A stretch of DNA of 64,000 nt from JBHOQX01 sp042408595 (GTDB lineage: Bacteria; Chloroflexota; Chloroflexia; Chloroflexales; Roseiflexaceae): the NCBI GenBank assembly GCA_042408595.1, contig JBHOQX010000098.1:9990-73989 (forward strand). The letters run 5' to 3'. The notes under the pieces are model-generated. The model was not told where the DNA came from and did no database searches. It saw nothing but the letters and a program-made list of their open reading frames with translations. Below are positions 25,761 to 34,424 of this stretch, in pieces. Within the stretch, counting starts at the first letter, position 1, and each line of letters starts with the position of its first letter. The translations under genes were made by a program, and so were the position numbers.

Positions 25761-27686
25761 TTATGCCGCAGCGCGCCGCGCCCGCCAGCGCTGCCGCAGG
25801 TAGGCAATGCCGTTGCGCTGGTAGACCAGCCACTCGATCACCAGCAGCGCCAGCGCCGCCGCCGCCAGCCAGCGCCAGATCTCGTGTCGCCCAACCCGCT
25901 CGCCGGTGCTGGCCACCTGCTGGCCGCTCATCTGCGCCACGTTCAGCTCGTCTTTGCGCGCGATCCGCGACTCCTCCGCCGAGAAGAGATTGACGGTGTA
26001 GCGTTGCCGTGCCAGCACCTGATCGCCGGCCCGCTGCTCGACGGTGTAGACGCCGAGCGCATCGGTGTCGGCATAGATCGCCTGGCCGTCGCCGGTCGGG
26101 CCGCGCGTCACCTCCAGCGGGAGTTCCTGCCCGTCCGGGCGGGTGAGCCGCACCTCGGTCACCGTTTTATCCATCGGGATCGCCAGTGGCTGGCCCGGCA
26201 CGAGTTGCGTCGCATCCGCGCCGCTGCCCGGCGCCAGGTAGCTCACGACATTTGAGATCAGGAGCGGGAAGGCCACCTGAAGCGGCAGGTCGGAGTTGCG
26301 CAGGTCGAACGCCAGGACAACCACGCGCCGGCCGTCCTTCTCGCCGGCGGCCAGCAGCGGCCCGCCGTCGCTGTCCACTACGGTTCGCGCCCAGGCGCCA
26401 GGCACAAGCCGGGCCGCCTTCAGCACGCTCACCTCGCTCAGACTGACATTCCGCAGCAGCGGGTCTTCGCCGGGGGCCGGGCGCAGCGGCGGGAACTCCA
26501 GCTCGCCCGTCACCGAGAAGAACTCGGTCGAGCGCGGCGGCGCGATGAACAGCAGATTGCCGGCCGGCAGGGTCGGCGGCACCACCCGGTCGAAGATCGT
26601 CAGCGGCACCTGGGCGGCGGTCTCGGTGAAGGTCGTGGTGCTGGTCGGCGCGAGCGTCACCCGGATGCCGGGGAGCAGGCCCAGCGCTCGCTCGAGAAAG
26701 GTGTTGCCCGGCCCGACGATCCGCACCGTCGTGGCGCTGCCGCCGCTCCCCGCCGCCCACGCCCGGTCGTCCAGCGGCAACGCATCCGCCGCCTGGTCGC
26801 CCTCGCTCGCCAGGCGCGCCTCGGCGATGGCCACCTGCGCCGGGACATCCACCACGATCGCCTGGTCGCGCCCGGCGGGCAGATCGAGCTCGTAGGCGTT
26901 GAAGAGCGAACCGTCGAGATAGATATCCATCCGGCGCGTCACCGGGTCGGGGCCGTAGTTGGTCGCCTGGGCGAAGAGCGTCTGGCCGGCGGGGCCGGGC
27001 TGGAGCGCCAGCGCGCTGATGGCGACATTGTCGCGCCGCGCCCCGATCGGGAAGTAGCGCACGGTCGCCGGCACCTTCAGGTCGGGTGGAATCTTAACAT
27101 TGCCGTCGGAGATGATCGCCACCTCGCTCTCGGCTTCGCGAGCGGCCAACGCCGAGGCGAGAGTGAGCGCCTGCGACAAATCGCTCCCGCCGCCGTTGCG
27201 CGGGGTGATGCCGTTGATCGCCTGGCGCAACTGGCGACGGTCGGTTGTCGCGGCGGCCGGCACGTCCATCTGGCCGCCGGCGGCGATCACCGTGGCGCGG
27301 CCGCCGTCCGGCAGTTGGTCGATCAGCGCGATCGCCTGGCGCTTGGCCGCGTCCAGCCGAGAGGGGGCGACATCGGTAGCGCTCATGCTGGCCGAGCGGT
27401 CGATGATCACGATCAGGTTGCGCCCGGCGATTCCGGCAGTGCGGAAGAACGGCCGCGCGAGCGCGAAGACCAGCAGGGCGAGCAGGAGCAACTGGAGCAG
27501 CAGCAGGATGTTGCGCCGCAGCTTCTGCCACGGTGCGTTCGCCTCGACATCGCGCACCATCCGCTGCCAGAGGAAGGTGGATGACACGGAGCGATCTTCC
27601 CGCCGTAGCTTCAGCAGGTACATCGCGACGATGATCGGGGCCAGGATCAGCCCGCCGATGAGCGCAAGTGGAGCAAGGAGCGACAT
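25761..27686 (-). CDS. BatA-like membrane protein with a vWA domain
   Basis: The 641-residue protein opens with the aerotolerance BatA N-terminal module: a helix at 6-26, LRREDRSVSSTFLWQRM, and a second helix at 58-78 (ILLLLQLLLLALLVFALARPF). A vWA domain follows with DRSASM at 96-101. The central part (200-560) is beta-rich. A C-terminal membrane helix near 605-622 (WRWLAAAALALLVIEWLVYQ) ends in a basic tail. The arrangement matches proteins that work with MoxR ATPases and DUF58 proteins, which lie directly upstream in the same direction. Confidence 0.85.
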   Translation of the reverse strand: MSLLAPLALIGGLILAPIIVAMYLLKLRREDRSVSSTFLWQRMVRDVEANAPWQKLRRNILLLLQLLLLALLVFALARPFFRTAGIAGRNLIVIIDRSASMSATDVAPSRLDAAKRQAIALIDQLPDGGRATVIAAGGQMDVPAAATTDRRQLRQAINGITPRNGGGSDLSQALTLASALAAREAESEVAIISDGNVKIPPDLKVPATVRYFPIGARRDNVAISALALQPGPAGQTLFAQATNYGPDPVTRRMDIYLDGSLFNAYELDLPAGRDQAIVVDVPAQVAIAEARLASEGDQAADALPLDDRAWAAGSGGSATTVRIVGPGNTFLERALGLLPGIRVTLAPTSTTTFTETAAQVPLTIFDRVVPPTLPAGNLLFIAPPRSTEFFSVTGELEFPPLRPAPGEDPLLRNVSLSEVSVLKAARLVPGAWARTVVDSDGGPLLAAGEKDGRRVVVLAFDLRNSDLPLQVAFPLLISNVVSYLAPGSGADATQLVPGQPLAIPMDKTVTEVRLTRPDGQELPLEVTRGPTGDGQAIYADTDALGVYTVEQRAGDQVLARQRYTVNLFSAEESRIARKDELNVAQMSGQQVASTGERVGRHEIWRWLAAAALALLVIEWLVYQRNGIAYLRQRWRARRAAA

Positions 27687-27694
27687 GGTTCGGG

Positions 27695-27770
27695 TCAGCG
27701 TTTAGGGTGCAACGCTTCGCAGGGTAGCGTTCAAGGCGCAGCGTTCAGAGTTGAAGCCCAAGGTTTCACA
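27695..27770. repeat. GCGTTCAGAGTT-type intergenic repeat
   Basis: Degenerate copies of GCGTTCAGAGTT, GCGTTCAAGG and TCAGCGTTTAGGG fill the gap between the vWA and DUF58 genes. Related sequence (CTGAACTCAGAACTCAGAACG, read in the other sense) lies at 47418-47440 and inside hemW near 48985-49010. Confidence 0.45.
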
Positions 27771-27816
27771 TGGAGCTATATCCGCACCTGTGAACCCTTC
27801 ACGTTGCATTTTAAAC

Positions 27817-28695
27817 TTATCGTAGTACGGCACGTTTGCGCAGATTCGACAGCACAAACTCCTCGATCGGTACCGCGGTATCGACCGCGATGTAGTTGAT
27901 GCCGCGCCCGATGCAATAGCTCTCGATCTCGTGGCGCCACGCCGCAAGCGTCTCCTCGTAGCGGCGGAGCGTGTCGAGGTCGGCGGTGATCTCGACCGGC
28001 TCGCCGCCCTCGGCGTCGATCAGGCGGAAGTCGCCCTCCAGTTCGGGGCGCAGCTCCTGTGGCGCCAACACATGGAGCACCGTGATCTCGAACTGCCGTG
28101 CCAGAAGCGAGCGCAGGGCGTCGCGCCAGCCAGCATCCATCATGTCGGAGCACAGCAGCAGCGGGCCGGCGTTGCGCGCCATCTGCATGTAGCGCTTGCA
28201 GGTGGCGGCCAGGTCGCCGCGGCCGACGGCCGGCAGCCGCTCGAGAAAGGCGAAGAGTGGGAAGGCGCCGCGCTTGCCGCGCACGCCGGGAAGCTGCTGC
28301 CCGGCCCCCTGCCCGAAGGCCGTCACCGTCACCCGGTCCAGGCGCGAGAGGGTGATGTAGCCGAACGCGCCGGCGAGCCGCTTGGCGTACAGCAGCTTGT
28401 TCGGGCTGCCCCAGTTCATCGAGGCGCTGGTGTCCACCAGCAGATGCAGCGTCAACTCCTCCTCGGCGACGAACAGCTTGAGAAAGATGCGCTCCATCCG
28501 GGCATACAGGTTCCAGTCGATCTGGCGAATATCGTCGCCGGCGGTGTAGGGCCGGAAGTCGGCGAATTCGACCGACGCGCCGCGGCGCGGGCTGCGCCGC
28601 TCGCCCTGGATATCGCCCGGCATCGGCCGGCGCGTGATCAGCGCCATCCGGTCGAGCTTGCGCAGAAAGGCTGGGTCGAAGAGGGGCTCTGGCAT
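27817..28695 (-). CDS. DUF58-family protein
   Basis: The 292-residue protein has the DUF58 signature: RRSPRRGASVEFADFRPYTAGDDIRQIDW (residues 33-61), then a vWA-like fold with DTSASM at 88-93. It has no membrane helix. DUF58 proteins are regular partners of MoxR AAA+ ATPases and BatA-like proteins, as here: MoxR is upstream and a BatA-like gene downstream. The ATG at 28695 has no clear ribosome site; a GTG seven codons upstream (28716) is also possible. Confidence 0.85.
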   Translation of the reverse strand: MPEPLFDPAFLRKLDRMALITRRPMPGDIQGERRSPRRGASVEFADFRPYTAGDDIRQIDWNLYARMERIFLKLFVAEEELTLHLLVDTSASMNWGSPNKLLYAKRLAGAFGYITLSRLDRVTVTAFGQGAGQQLPGVRGKRGAFPLFAFLERLPAVGRGDLAATCKRYMQMARNAGPLLLCSDMMDAGWRDALRSLLARQFEITVLHVLAPQELRPELEGDFRLIDAEGGEPVEITADLDTLRRYEETLAAWRHEIESYCIGRGINYIAVDTAVPIEEFVLSNLRKRAVLR

Positions 28696-28784
28696 GAGTA
28701 TGATGAGTACCGCCACGCGGGCGGTGGCGTCTGGGGGGTCTGCGGCCTCCTACTGCCCCCGCCAGACGCGCTACAGACAGCCTC

Positions 28785-28840
28785 GCGGGAAAGGTTCGGA
28801 GGACGGAGGCCCTCATACACTTTTTTTCGGCGCGAGGCCG
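28785..28840. repeat. Probable degenerate copy of the dispersed element
   Basis: GGGAAAGGTTCGGAGGACGGAGGCCC, then a T-run and CGGCGCG, follows the order of the bodies at 7421-7506 and 57433-57550. Terminal repeats are not visible. It lies between the MoxR and DUF58 genes. Confidence 0.35.
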
Positions 28841-28868
28841 CGGGGCGGCGCGGCCCCTCCGCCCAGCA

Positions 28869-29867
28869 TCAATCCGTCTTCACCGTTTCGACGATCTGCC
28901 GGATGATATCATCGGGCGCGATACCTTCGGCCTGGGCCTCGAAGTTCAGGATCACGCGATGGCGCAGCGCCGGCAAAGCGGCCAGTTTCAGGTCGGCGAA
29001 GGCGACGTTATAGCGGCCGTCGAGCAGCGCCATGATCTTGCCGGCCAGGATCAGCGCCTGCATGCCGCGCGGGCTGGCGCCGTAGCGCACGTACTGGCGC
29101 GTCACCGCCGGCGAGTCGCGGTCTTCCGGGTGGGTCGCGGTCACCAGCCGGGCGGCGTAGGCCAGCACGTGGCTGGCGATCGGGACGCTGCGGGCGAGCT
29201 GCTGCATCTCCAGAATCATCGCGCCGGTCGCGATCTTGCGTGGTTGCGGCGCGCGCGCCCCGGTCGTTCGGTTAGCGATCTCGACCAGCTCGGCGGCGCT
29301 GGGGAACGGCACCAGGATTTTGAAGAAGAAGCGGTCGAGCTGCGCCTCGGGCAGCGGGTAGGTACCCTCCATCTCCAGCGGGTTCTGCGTCGCCAGCACG
29401 AAGAACGGGCTTTCGAGCTTGTGAATGGTTTTGGCGACGGTGACCGTCCGCTCTTGCATCGCCTCCAGCAGCGCGCTCTGGGTCTTGGGCGTGGCGCGAT
29501 TGATCTCGTCCGCCAGCACCAGGTTGGCGAAGATCGGCCCGCGCTCGAAACGGAAGCTCTTGTGGCCGGCGCTATCCTCGCTGATCAGTGTGGTACCGAT
29601 GATATCCGCCGGCATCAGGTCGGGCGTAAATTGCACGCGGCTGAAGGAGCAGTCGATCACATCGGCCAGCGTGCGGACGAGCGTGGTCTTCGCCAGGCCC
29701 GGCACACCTTCCAGCAACGCATTGCCGCCGGCCAGCAGCGTGATCAGCGTCTGACGGATCAGGTCGCGCTGGCCGACGATGACCTGGCCGACTTCGGCCT
29801 CGATCGCCAGCGAGCGCTGGCGGAACTCCTCCGGGTTGATGCGATAGCCCGGCTGTGCAGCTGTCAT
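28869..29867 (-). CDS. MoxR-family AAA+ ATPase
   Basis: The 332-residue protein is a standard MoxR ATPase: GQRDLIRQ near 32-39, Walker A EGVPGLAKTT at 53-62, Walker B LVLADEINR, and sensor 1 FVLATQNPLEMEGTYPLPEAQLDRF. These ATPases act as chaperones for vWA partners, often in metal insertion or stress responses. The start at 29867 has GAGGAA seven bases ahead. A small membrane protein lies 32 bases upstream, and DUF58 and two vWA proteins follow. Confidence 0.93.
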   Translation of the reverse strand: MTAAQPGYRINPEEFRQRSLAIEAEVGQVIVGQRDLIRQTLITLLAGGNALLEGVPGLAKTTLVRTLADVIDCSFSRVQFTPDLMPADIIGTTLISEDSAGHKSFRFERGPIFANLVLADEINRATPKTQSALLEAMQERTVTVAKTIHKLESPFFVLATQNPLEMEGTYPLPEAQLDRFFFKILVPFPSAAELVEIANRTTGARAPQPRKIATGAMILEMQQLARSVPIASHVLAYAARLVTATHPEDRDSPAVTRQYVRYGASPRGMQALILAGKIMALLDGRYNVAFADLKLAALPALRHRVILNFEAQAEGIAPDDIIRQIVETVKTD

Positions 29868-29899
29868 GGGTCGTTCCTCAGATGGACGGGGCGCGTGGT

Positions 29900-30100
29900 T
29901 CAGACGCTCGCCAGCGCGATCGTCCGTACCGTCAGCCCGATAGCGATGATGATCAGCGCAAGCCACGACAGCGCGGTGATCGCGAATGTCACGGCCAGCG
30001 TGTTGCTCGAGAGATTGAAGCGCCGGACTCCCCAGACCATCACGATGGTGCCAAACAGAACAACCGCCGCAAGGGCGGCCTCAACGATCCAGACCTCCAT
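29900..30100 (-). CDS. Small two-helix membrane protein
   Basis: The 66-residue protein has two hydrophobic helices (residues 5-24 and 36-62) joined by GVRRFNLSSNT. AGGG lies seven bases before the ATG. It is placed inside the MoxR-vWA cluster, 32 bases before MoxR, so it is likely a membrane component of the same unit. No family was recognised. Confidence 0.6.
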   Translation of the reverse strand: MEVWIVEAALAAVVLFGTIVMVWGVRRFNLSSNTLAVTFAITALSWLALIIIAIGLTVRTIALASV

Positions 30101-30251
30101 GAACCATCCCTCGCCCCGCGCGCCGTGGCGCGGCGGCCTCCTGCCAATGAGTCGTTGGGTGGAAAGAGGTGCGCGGTGATCCGGCCGGCCTGGCCGATGG
30201 GGACAGCGCTGTCCGTTCCATGATCACCGACGTTCCGCAATGGCTGCTCAT

Positions 30252-31916
30252 CTAGCGTCTCGGTTCCAGTTGCGTGAAGTACTCACGCACATAATCTTTC
30301 AGATGCGGCGGAATCGCGCTCTGGTCGAGCGCCTCGCCGGCCGCGCGCTGGTACTGCGGCAGCACCTGCTGATAGGGCACGAGCGAATCGTTTCGCACGC
30401 CGGGCAGATTGCTCTGGCCCTGTTGCGTCTGCACCTGGCCGCCCGGGCCCTGCTGGCCCTGTATCTGGCTCTGCTCGCCGCCCTGAGTCCGCGGCGCGTA
30501 CGGCTGGTAGACCAGGTCGCGCTGGCCGGTGCCACGGCCACTGCCGTTGTTCCCATGATTCGGGTCGACGTGCGACTGGCCGCCCTGCCCCTGGCCCAGG
30601 TTGCTGGCGTTCGAGCCGCCAGTCTGGGGGTTGTTCGGCTGGCCCTGGCCGCGCTGACCCTGCCCCGGCTGCCCCTGCTGGCCCTGCTGCCCCTGCTGGC
30701 TTTGGCCCTGTTGCCCCTGTTGCCCCTGTTGCCCCTGCTGGCCCTGCTGGCCCTGCTGGCCTTGTTGCCCCTGCTGGCCCTGTTGCTGCCGGCCGGCCTG
30801 GGTCACGGTCTGGCGGCCCTGCTGCATCTGGGCGATGCTGCGCTGAACCGCCTGCTGGTTCGCGAGCTGCTGTTGCGCCTGCTGGACGCTCTGCGCTGCC
30901 TGATTGAGCGCCTGCTGCGCCTGGGGCACATTGTTCTGCTGCAGGGCCTGAGCGGCCTGTGCGAGGCTCTGGGCCGTCTGCGGCGCGCTTTGCGCGAGTT
31001 GCGCCGCCTGCTGGCTGAGGCTCTGCGCCGCCTGCTGGCGCTGCTCCGGCGTCATCTGATCCAGCCGGTTCGCGAGGTCGCGCAGTTGCTGCATCGCCTG
31101 CTGCAGGTCCGGCCGGGCCGCCGGCTGCTGCCCCGCAGCGGATTGAAGATTGCGCGCGAGTTGCTCCAGCGCCGCGCGCCGCGCATCGGCGTTCGGGTCG
31201 AGCTTCTGCTGCAGCCGGGCTTCGGCCGTGGACAGGTCGGCCAGGGCCTTCGCCCGGTCGCCGGGGTTCTCGCGCAGGCGGCGCTCCAGTTCGGCGAGCT
31301 GCTTCAGCAACTCTTCGCGGTCCTGCGGCGAGAGCGCCTGTTCCTGCGCGATCTGCTGCTGGAGCTCCTTGACCTGCGCCGCCGTCTGCTGGAGCGCCTG
31401 CTTCACCTGGGCGCGCTCGGTCAGTTTCTGGGTCTGCGGGTTCGGCAGGAGCGCCAGGGCGATTGCGGCCGCCAGCGGCAGCAGCGCCATCGCCAGCGCC
31501 CGCCGGTCCACCGCCAGCGGCAGCATCCGCGGCCGCAGGCCCTCGGCGTGGGCGCGGGCATCCGACTGCTGGTCGGCATCCAGCGCGCCATCGCCCTGCA
31601 GTTCGAGCGCTGTCGACAGGCGCTCGCGCAGGCCAAGCGCCGCATCCACCCGCTGCGCGGCCCGCACCAGCGGCAGGGGGCGCAGCAGCAGGTAGCCGAG
31701 CATGGCGAGCAGCCAGGCGAGGAGCGGCGCGGCCGTCCATAGCAGCAGGTTCGAGATCGGCATGAGCCTCCCGGCGAGCTGGGTCAGCGCGGCGGCCAGG
31801 AACGGCAGCCACAATGTCCGGCTGGCGAGCAGCAGCGTATCGCGCAGCCGCAGCCGCGAAGCCATCGGGCGGAGCCGCCGCCGGATATCCGATTGTGCCG
31901 GAAGTGCGTGGGCCAT
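30252..31916 (-). CDS. Coiled-coil membrane protein with a Gly-Gln-Gln repeat
   Basis: The 554-residue protein begins with a basic segment, two membrane helices (about 35-55 and 62-80), and a third near 140-158. A very Gln/Ala-rich coiled coil spans 170-370 (QQIAQEQALSPQDREELLKQLAELERR). Residues about 377-418 are a collagen-like GQQ repeat, then a Gly/Asn/Gln-rich tail. The end, IPPHLKDYVREYFTQLEP, is conserved in look. The layout resembles DUF4175-like proteins found with MoxR-vWA clusters. No good ribosome site precedes the ATG at 31916. The role is unknown; a membrane-tethered scaffold is plausible. Confidence 0.75.
   Translation of the reverse strand: MAHALPAQSDIRRRLRPMASRLRLRDTLLLASRTLWLPFLAAALTQLAGRLMPISNLLLWTAAPLLAWLLAMLGYLLLRPLPLVRAAQRVDAALGLRERLSTALELQGDGALDADQQSDARAHAEGLRPRMLPLAVDRRALAMALLPLAAAIALALLPNPQTQKLTERAQVKQALQQTAAQVKELQQQIAQEQALSPQDREELLKQLAELERRLRENPGDRAKALADLSTAEARLQQKLDPNADARRAALEQLARNLQSAAGQQPAARPDLQQAMQQLRDLANRLDQMTPEQRQQAAQSLSQQAAQLAQSAPQTAQSLAQAAQALQQNNVPQAQQALNQAAQSVQQAQQQLANQQAVQRSIAQMQQGRQTVTQAGRQQQGQQGQQGQQGQQGQQGQQGQQGQQGQSQQGQQGQQGQPGQGQRGQGQPNNPQTGGSNASNLGQGQGGQSHVDPNHGNNGSGRGTGQRDLVYQPYAPRTQGGEQSQIQGQQGPGGQVQTQQGQSNLPGVRNDSLVPYQQVLPQYQRAAGEALDQSAIPPHLKDYVREYFTQLEPRR
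30670..30787. repeat. 9-bp coding tandem repeat (Gly-Gln-Gln)
   Basis: On the plus strand CTGCTGGCC and CTGTTGCCC units follow one another about 13 times. On the coding strand each unit reads GGN-CAR-CAR, giving the collagen-like GQQ tract of the protein at 30252-31916. The tract is prone to slippage. Confidence 0.9.
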
Positions 31917-31949
31917 GGCGGTTTCTAGCGCGTCATCTGGCGAAAGGCG

Positions 31950-32075
31950 AATGGTGGGCGATGGATGATGGACGAATGCTAGCCTGGCTCTGGTCACAGT
32001 CGTCCCATCGCTGTCGGGCCTACGTTCGTCGTTTGTCACTCGTCAATGGACGGTGGACGAAAACCCGGGATGGCT
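31950..32075. repeat. Dispersed GGTGGACGA-type intergenic repeat
   Basis: GGGCGATGGATGATGGACG, CAATGGACGGTGGACG and then ATGGCTATGCC match the repeat at 14770-14860 in content and order. The region separates the coiled-coil gene from the zinc-ribbon gene and holds no reading frame I trust. Confidence 0.5.
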
Positions 32076-32162
32076 ATGCCAGACATGCCTACAGACGACT
32101 TGCTTCCCTGCCGCTTGTCCTTCGTCATCTACAAGGACGGGCGAGCGCCGTACGATGTTCCA

Positions 32163-32573
32163 CTACTCATCGATCCGCCGCCAGAACGAATGCTCGACGA
32201 TCTTGCGGCGCCCATCGCCGCTGTCCCAAATCTCGACGATCCGCTGGCTGATGATTGTGACGATGCTGGCGTCGTCCGAGGGCGGGGTGATGGCGCGCTT
32301 CGCCGGCGAGATCGCCCGCGTAGGCGCGCGGCCGGCCTCTATCCGCCCGCGCAGCCAGGCCAGGCCGGCCTCCGCCGCGAGCGCCGCCGCGCTGATGGCG
32401 ACCGTGCGCCCAAGCTGCTTCCAGGTGACGGGCAGAGTCTTCCCCGCGATCACCAACGGAGCGTCGCTGTGACGGGCCAGCATCTGCCGTTCGAGCGGCG
32501 CGCCGCAGCGGGCGCAGAAACGGGCGTCCAGCAGGTTCCCCTCGGAACAGGATGGACAGATGCGCTCGACCAT
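32163..32573 (-). CDS. Zinc-ribbon protein, first gene of the MoxR-vWA cluster
   Basis: The 136-residue protein starts with a zinc ribbon (ICPSCSEGNLLDARFCARCG, four cysteines near 6, 9, 20 and 23). A moderately hydrophobic helix follows near 54-72 (QLGRTVAISAAALAAEAGLAWL). A short C-terminal domain ends in HSFWRRIDE. AAGGAG lies seven bases before the ATG, and an AGTATA (TATACT on the minus strand) at 32622-32627 is a likely -10. It is the first of seven same-strand genes leading to MoxR and the vWA proteins. Confidence 0.7.
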   Translation of the reverse strand: MVERICPSCSEGNLLDARFCARCGAPLERQMLARHSDAPLVIAGKTLPVTWKQLGRTVAISAAALAAEAGLAWLRGRIEAGRAPTRAISPAKRAITPPSDDASIVTIISQRIVEIWDSGDGRRKIVEHSFWRRIDE

Positions 32574-32770
32574 CGGATGCTCCTTCAGCCGGGCTCAGCG
32601 GATGGCAGGCTTTAGTCAGGCAGTATACCACACAACCCTCGCGCTGGCCTGCCTGGGGCACCTTCTCACCAATTCCTCATCCAGCAACGGATGACGCCAA
32701 GGGCGACCGCAAGCATTCTTCTGTGCCCCACCTGGAGCAGAGGCATGCCCGACACGCGCGCTCCTCCAGC

Positions 32771-33814
32771 TCAAGCCATCTCCCGCACAAACGGCAGCTC
32801 CACCACCTCGGCAGACATGTCCGCCCCGGCGACGCGGAGCACGGTCCCCGGTGTGGCCGAGGCGACCCGCACATACCCGAGGCCGATCGGGCCGAAGCGG
32901 GGCGAGACGACGGCGCTCGTCAAGTCGCCAGCCTCCTTGCTGCCAGCCTCCAAGTGGGCCGGGAGCGCCAACCCGGCCAGCGAGCGGACGAACGCCTCCT
33001 GACCCTCGCCGCCTGCCGGCCGCCCGTCGTCCGGTCGCAGTCGCAGGCCCATCAGACGTTTCGCCAGCCGCCCTCGGCTATCCATCCGCGCGATGATCTC
33101 CTGCCCGACATAGCACCCCTTGGTAAAGCTGATCGCATCGCGCAGGCCGGCTTCCAGCGGAATGTACTCCTGACTCAGTTCGCGCCCGAACGCGCCGTAC
33201 CCCTGCTCGACCCGCAGCGCCTCGAAGTCCTCCGGCGAGAGCTGGACGGCCTGGGCCGCCAGCATGACTCGGGTTGCTGCCAGGCGCGCTGCCGGAACCA
33301 GCAGGGTGTAGCCGGCTCCGCCGATCGGCTCGCGCCGCATAACCAGGGCGCCCTCCGCCCCCGCGATGATGCCCCACGGCGCCAGGCCGACGGCGCTCGG
33401 CTGGGCGAGCGCCGCCAACGCCGCCGCAGCCTCCGGGCCATAGAGCGCAAACTGCCCGTGGCTGCGGCCCGCTGGCTCGAGCGTCACCTGGTCGTTGAAG
33501 AAGATGTTCTTGCGCAGGTGGCCGAAGACCAGCGGCCCCTGGCCGGGGCTGGTGATCAGCAGCAGCGCGTCGTCGAGCGCGTAGACGTGGAGCAGGTCGA
33601 TGATCCGGCCGATCGGTGTGGTGAGCACCGTGCGCGCCCCCTCGCCGGGCCGCAGCCGCGCGATATCGTTGGTCGAGAGGCGGTGCAGCAGCGCCGCACG
33701 GTCGCGTCCGCGCATAAAGATGCGCCCACGCTCCGGCTCCTCCAGGAACACCACGCCGCTAAGGGCTGCGTCGTACGACGACGCGTGAGGGGTGAGCAAC
33801 GCGGAACGGTCCAT
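32771..33814 (-). CDS. ygfZ: YgfZ/GcvT-like folate-binding protein
   Basis: The 347-residue protein carries the YgfZ signature KGCYVGQEIIARMDSRG near residues 231-247, in which the Cys is the conserved redox-active residue. The GcvT-like fold begins FMRGRDRAALLHRLSTNDI. YgfZ proteins use tetrahydrofolate in the repair or assembly of iron-sulfur clusters, notably those of MiaB-type enzymes; miaB is in this window at 12529. Upstream AGGAGGAAG provides a ribosome site for the ATG at 33814; a start 21 codons earlier is less likely. Confidence 0.88.
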   Translation of the reverse strand: MDRSALLTPHASSYDAALSGVVFLEEPERGRIFMRGRDRAALLHRLSTNDIARLRPGEGARTVLTTPIGRIIDLLHVYALDDALLLITSPGQGPLVFGHLRKNIFFNDQVTLEPAGRSHGQFALYGPEAAAALAALAQPSAVGLAPWGIIAGAEGALVMRREPIGGAGYTLLVPAARLAATRVMLAAQAVQLSPEDFEALRVEQGYGAFGRELSQEYIPLEAGLRDAISFTKGCYVGQEIIARMDSRGRLAKRLMGLRLRPDDGRPAGGEGQEAFVRSLAGLALPAHLEAGSKEAGDLTSAVVSPRFGPIGLGYVRVASATPGTVLRVAGADMSAEVVELPFVREMA

Positions 33815-33910
33815 GATTGCGTCTTCCTCCTGTGCGCGCATCAACGCATCATACCATCTGCCGCGCCGCTTCGCCAATCAGTACTACCTCGGCGCGGCAC
33901 GTATGGCCTA

Positions 33911-33940
33911 TTCACAGCGGTAATAGCCGCATGCTATAGT
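33911..33940 (+). promoter_or_regulatory. Promoter of the receiver gene
   Basis: TTCACA at 33911-33916 and TATAGT at 33935-33940 (with a TGC extension) are 18 bp apart, 85 bases before the start at 34026. Confidence 0.6.
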
Positions 33941-34025
33941 GCGAACGCGGTACCGCGTCCCGCGGCTGCCGCATCCGCGGGCTCCGCACGCGGGCCAGTC
34001 GCCAGCGCGCTGTATCGAGGCCGGT

Positions 34026-34400
34026 ATGCCGACCATCCTGCTTGTCGAGGACAACGAGATGAACCGTGATATGCTCTCGCGCCGGCTGGCGCGCAAGGGC
34101 TATGAGGTGCTGATCGCGGTCGACGGCGGGCAGGGGGTGGAGTTGGCGCTGCGCGCCGCCCCGGACCTGATTCTGATGGACATGAGCCTGCCGGTGATCG
34201 ACGGCTGGGAGGCCACCCGCCGGCTCAAGGCCGCCCCCGCCACACGCCAGACGCCGATCATCGCGCTCACCGCCCACGCCATGTCCGGCGACCGCGAGAA
34301 GGCGCTTGCTGCCGGGTGCGACGATTACGACACCAAGCCGATCGAACTGCCGCGGCTCCTCGCCAAGATCGAGGCGCTACTCGCCGCCGCGACCGCCTGA
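34026..34400 (+). CDS. Single-domain response regulator (receiver only)
   Basis: The 124-residue protein is one receiver domain: acidic pair VEDNEMN at 8-14, phospho-acceptor D52 in ILMDMSLPVIDG, the conserved Thr in ALTAHAM and Lys in YDTKPIELP. It resembles the DivK/CheY-like receivers with TxxAxxxSGDREKALAAGCDDY. No output domain. It is followed 24 bases later by a receiver-GAF protein, and the two are probably cotranscribed from the promoter at 33911-33940. Confidence 0.9.
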   Translation: MPTILLVEDNEMNRDMLSRRLARKGYEVLIAVDGGQGVELALRAAPDLILMDMSLPVIDGWEATRRLKAAPATRQTPIIALTAHAMSGDREKALAAGCDDYDTKPIELPRLLAKIEALLAAATA

Positions 34401-34424
34401 CGCTGCGCCAAGGGGGCCATCACT

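Noticed and set aside
30240..31742. A 500-codon plus-strand frame rich in Leu, which looks like a membrane protein
   Set aside because: It is the mirror of the Gln/Gly-rich coiled-coil gene; its Leu runs come from CTG units that read CAG on the coding strand. The minus-strand gene has proper helices, context and a conserved-looking end.
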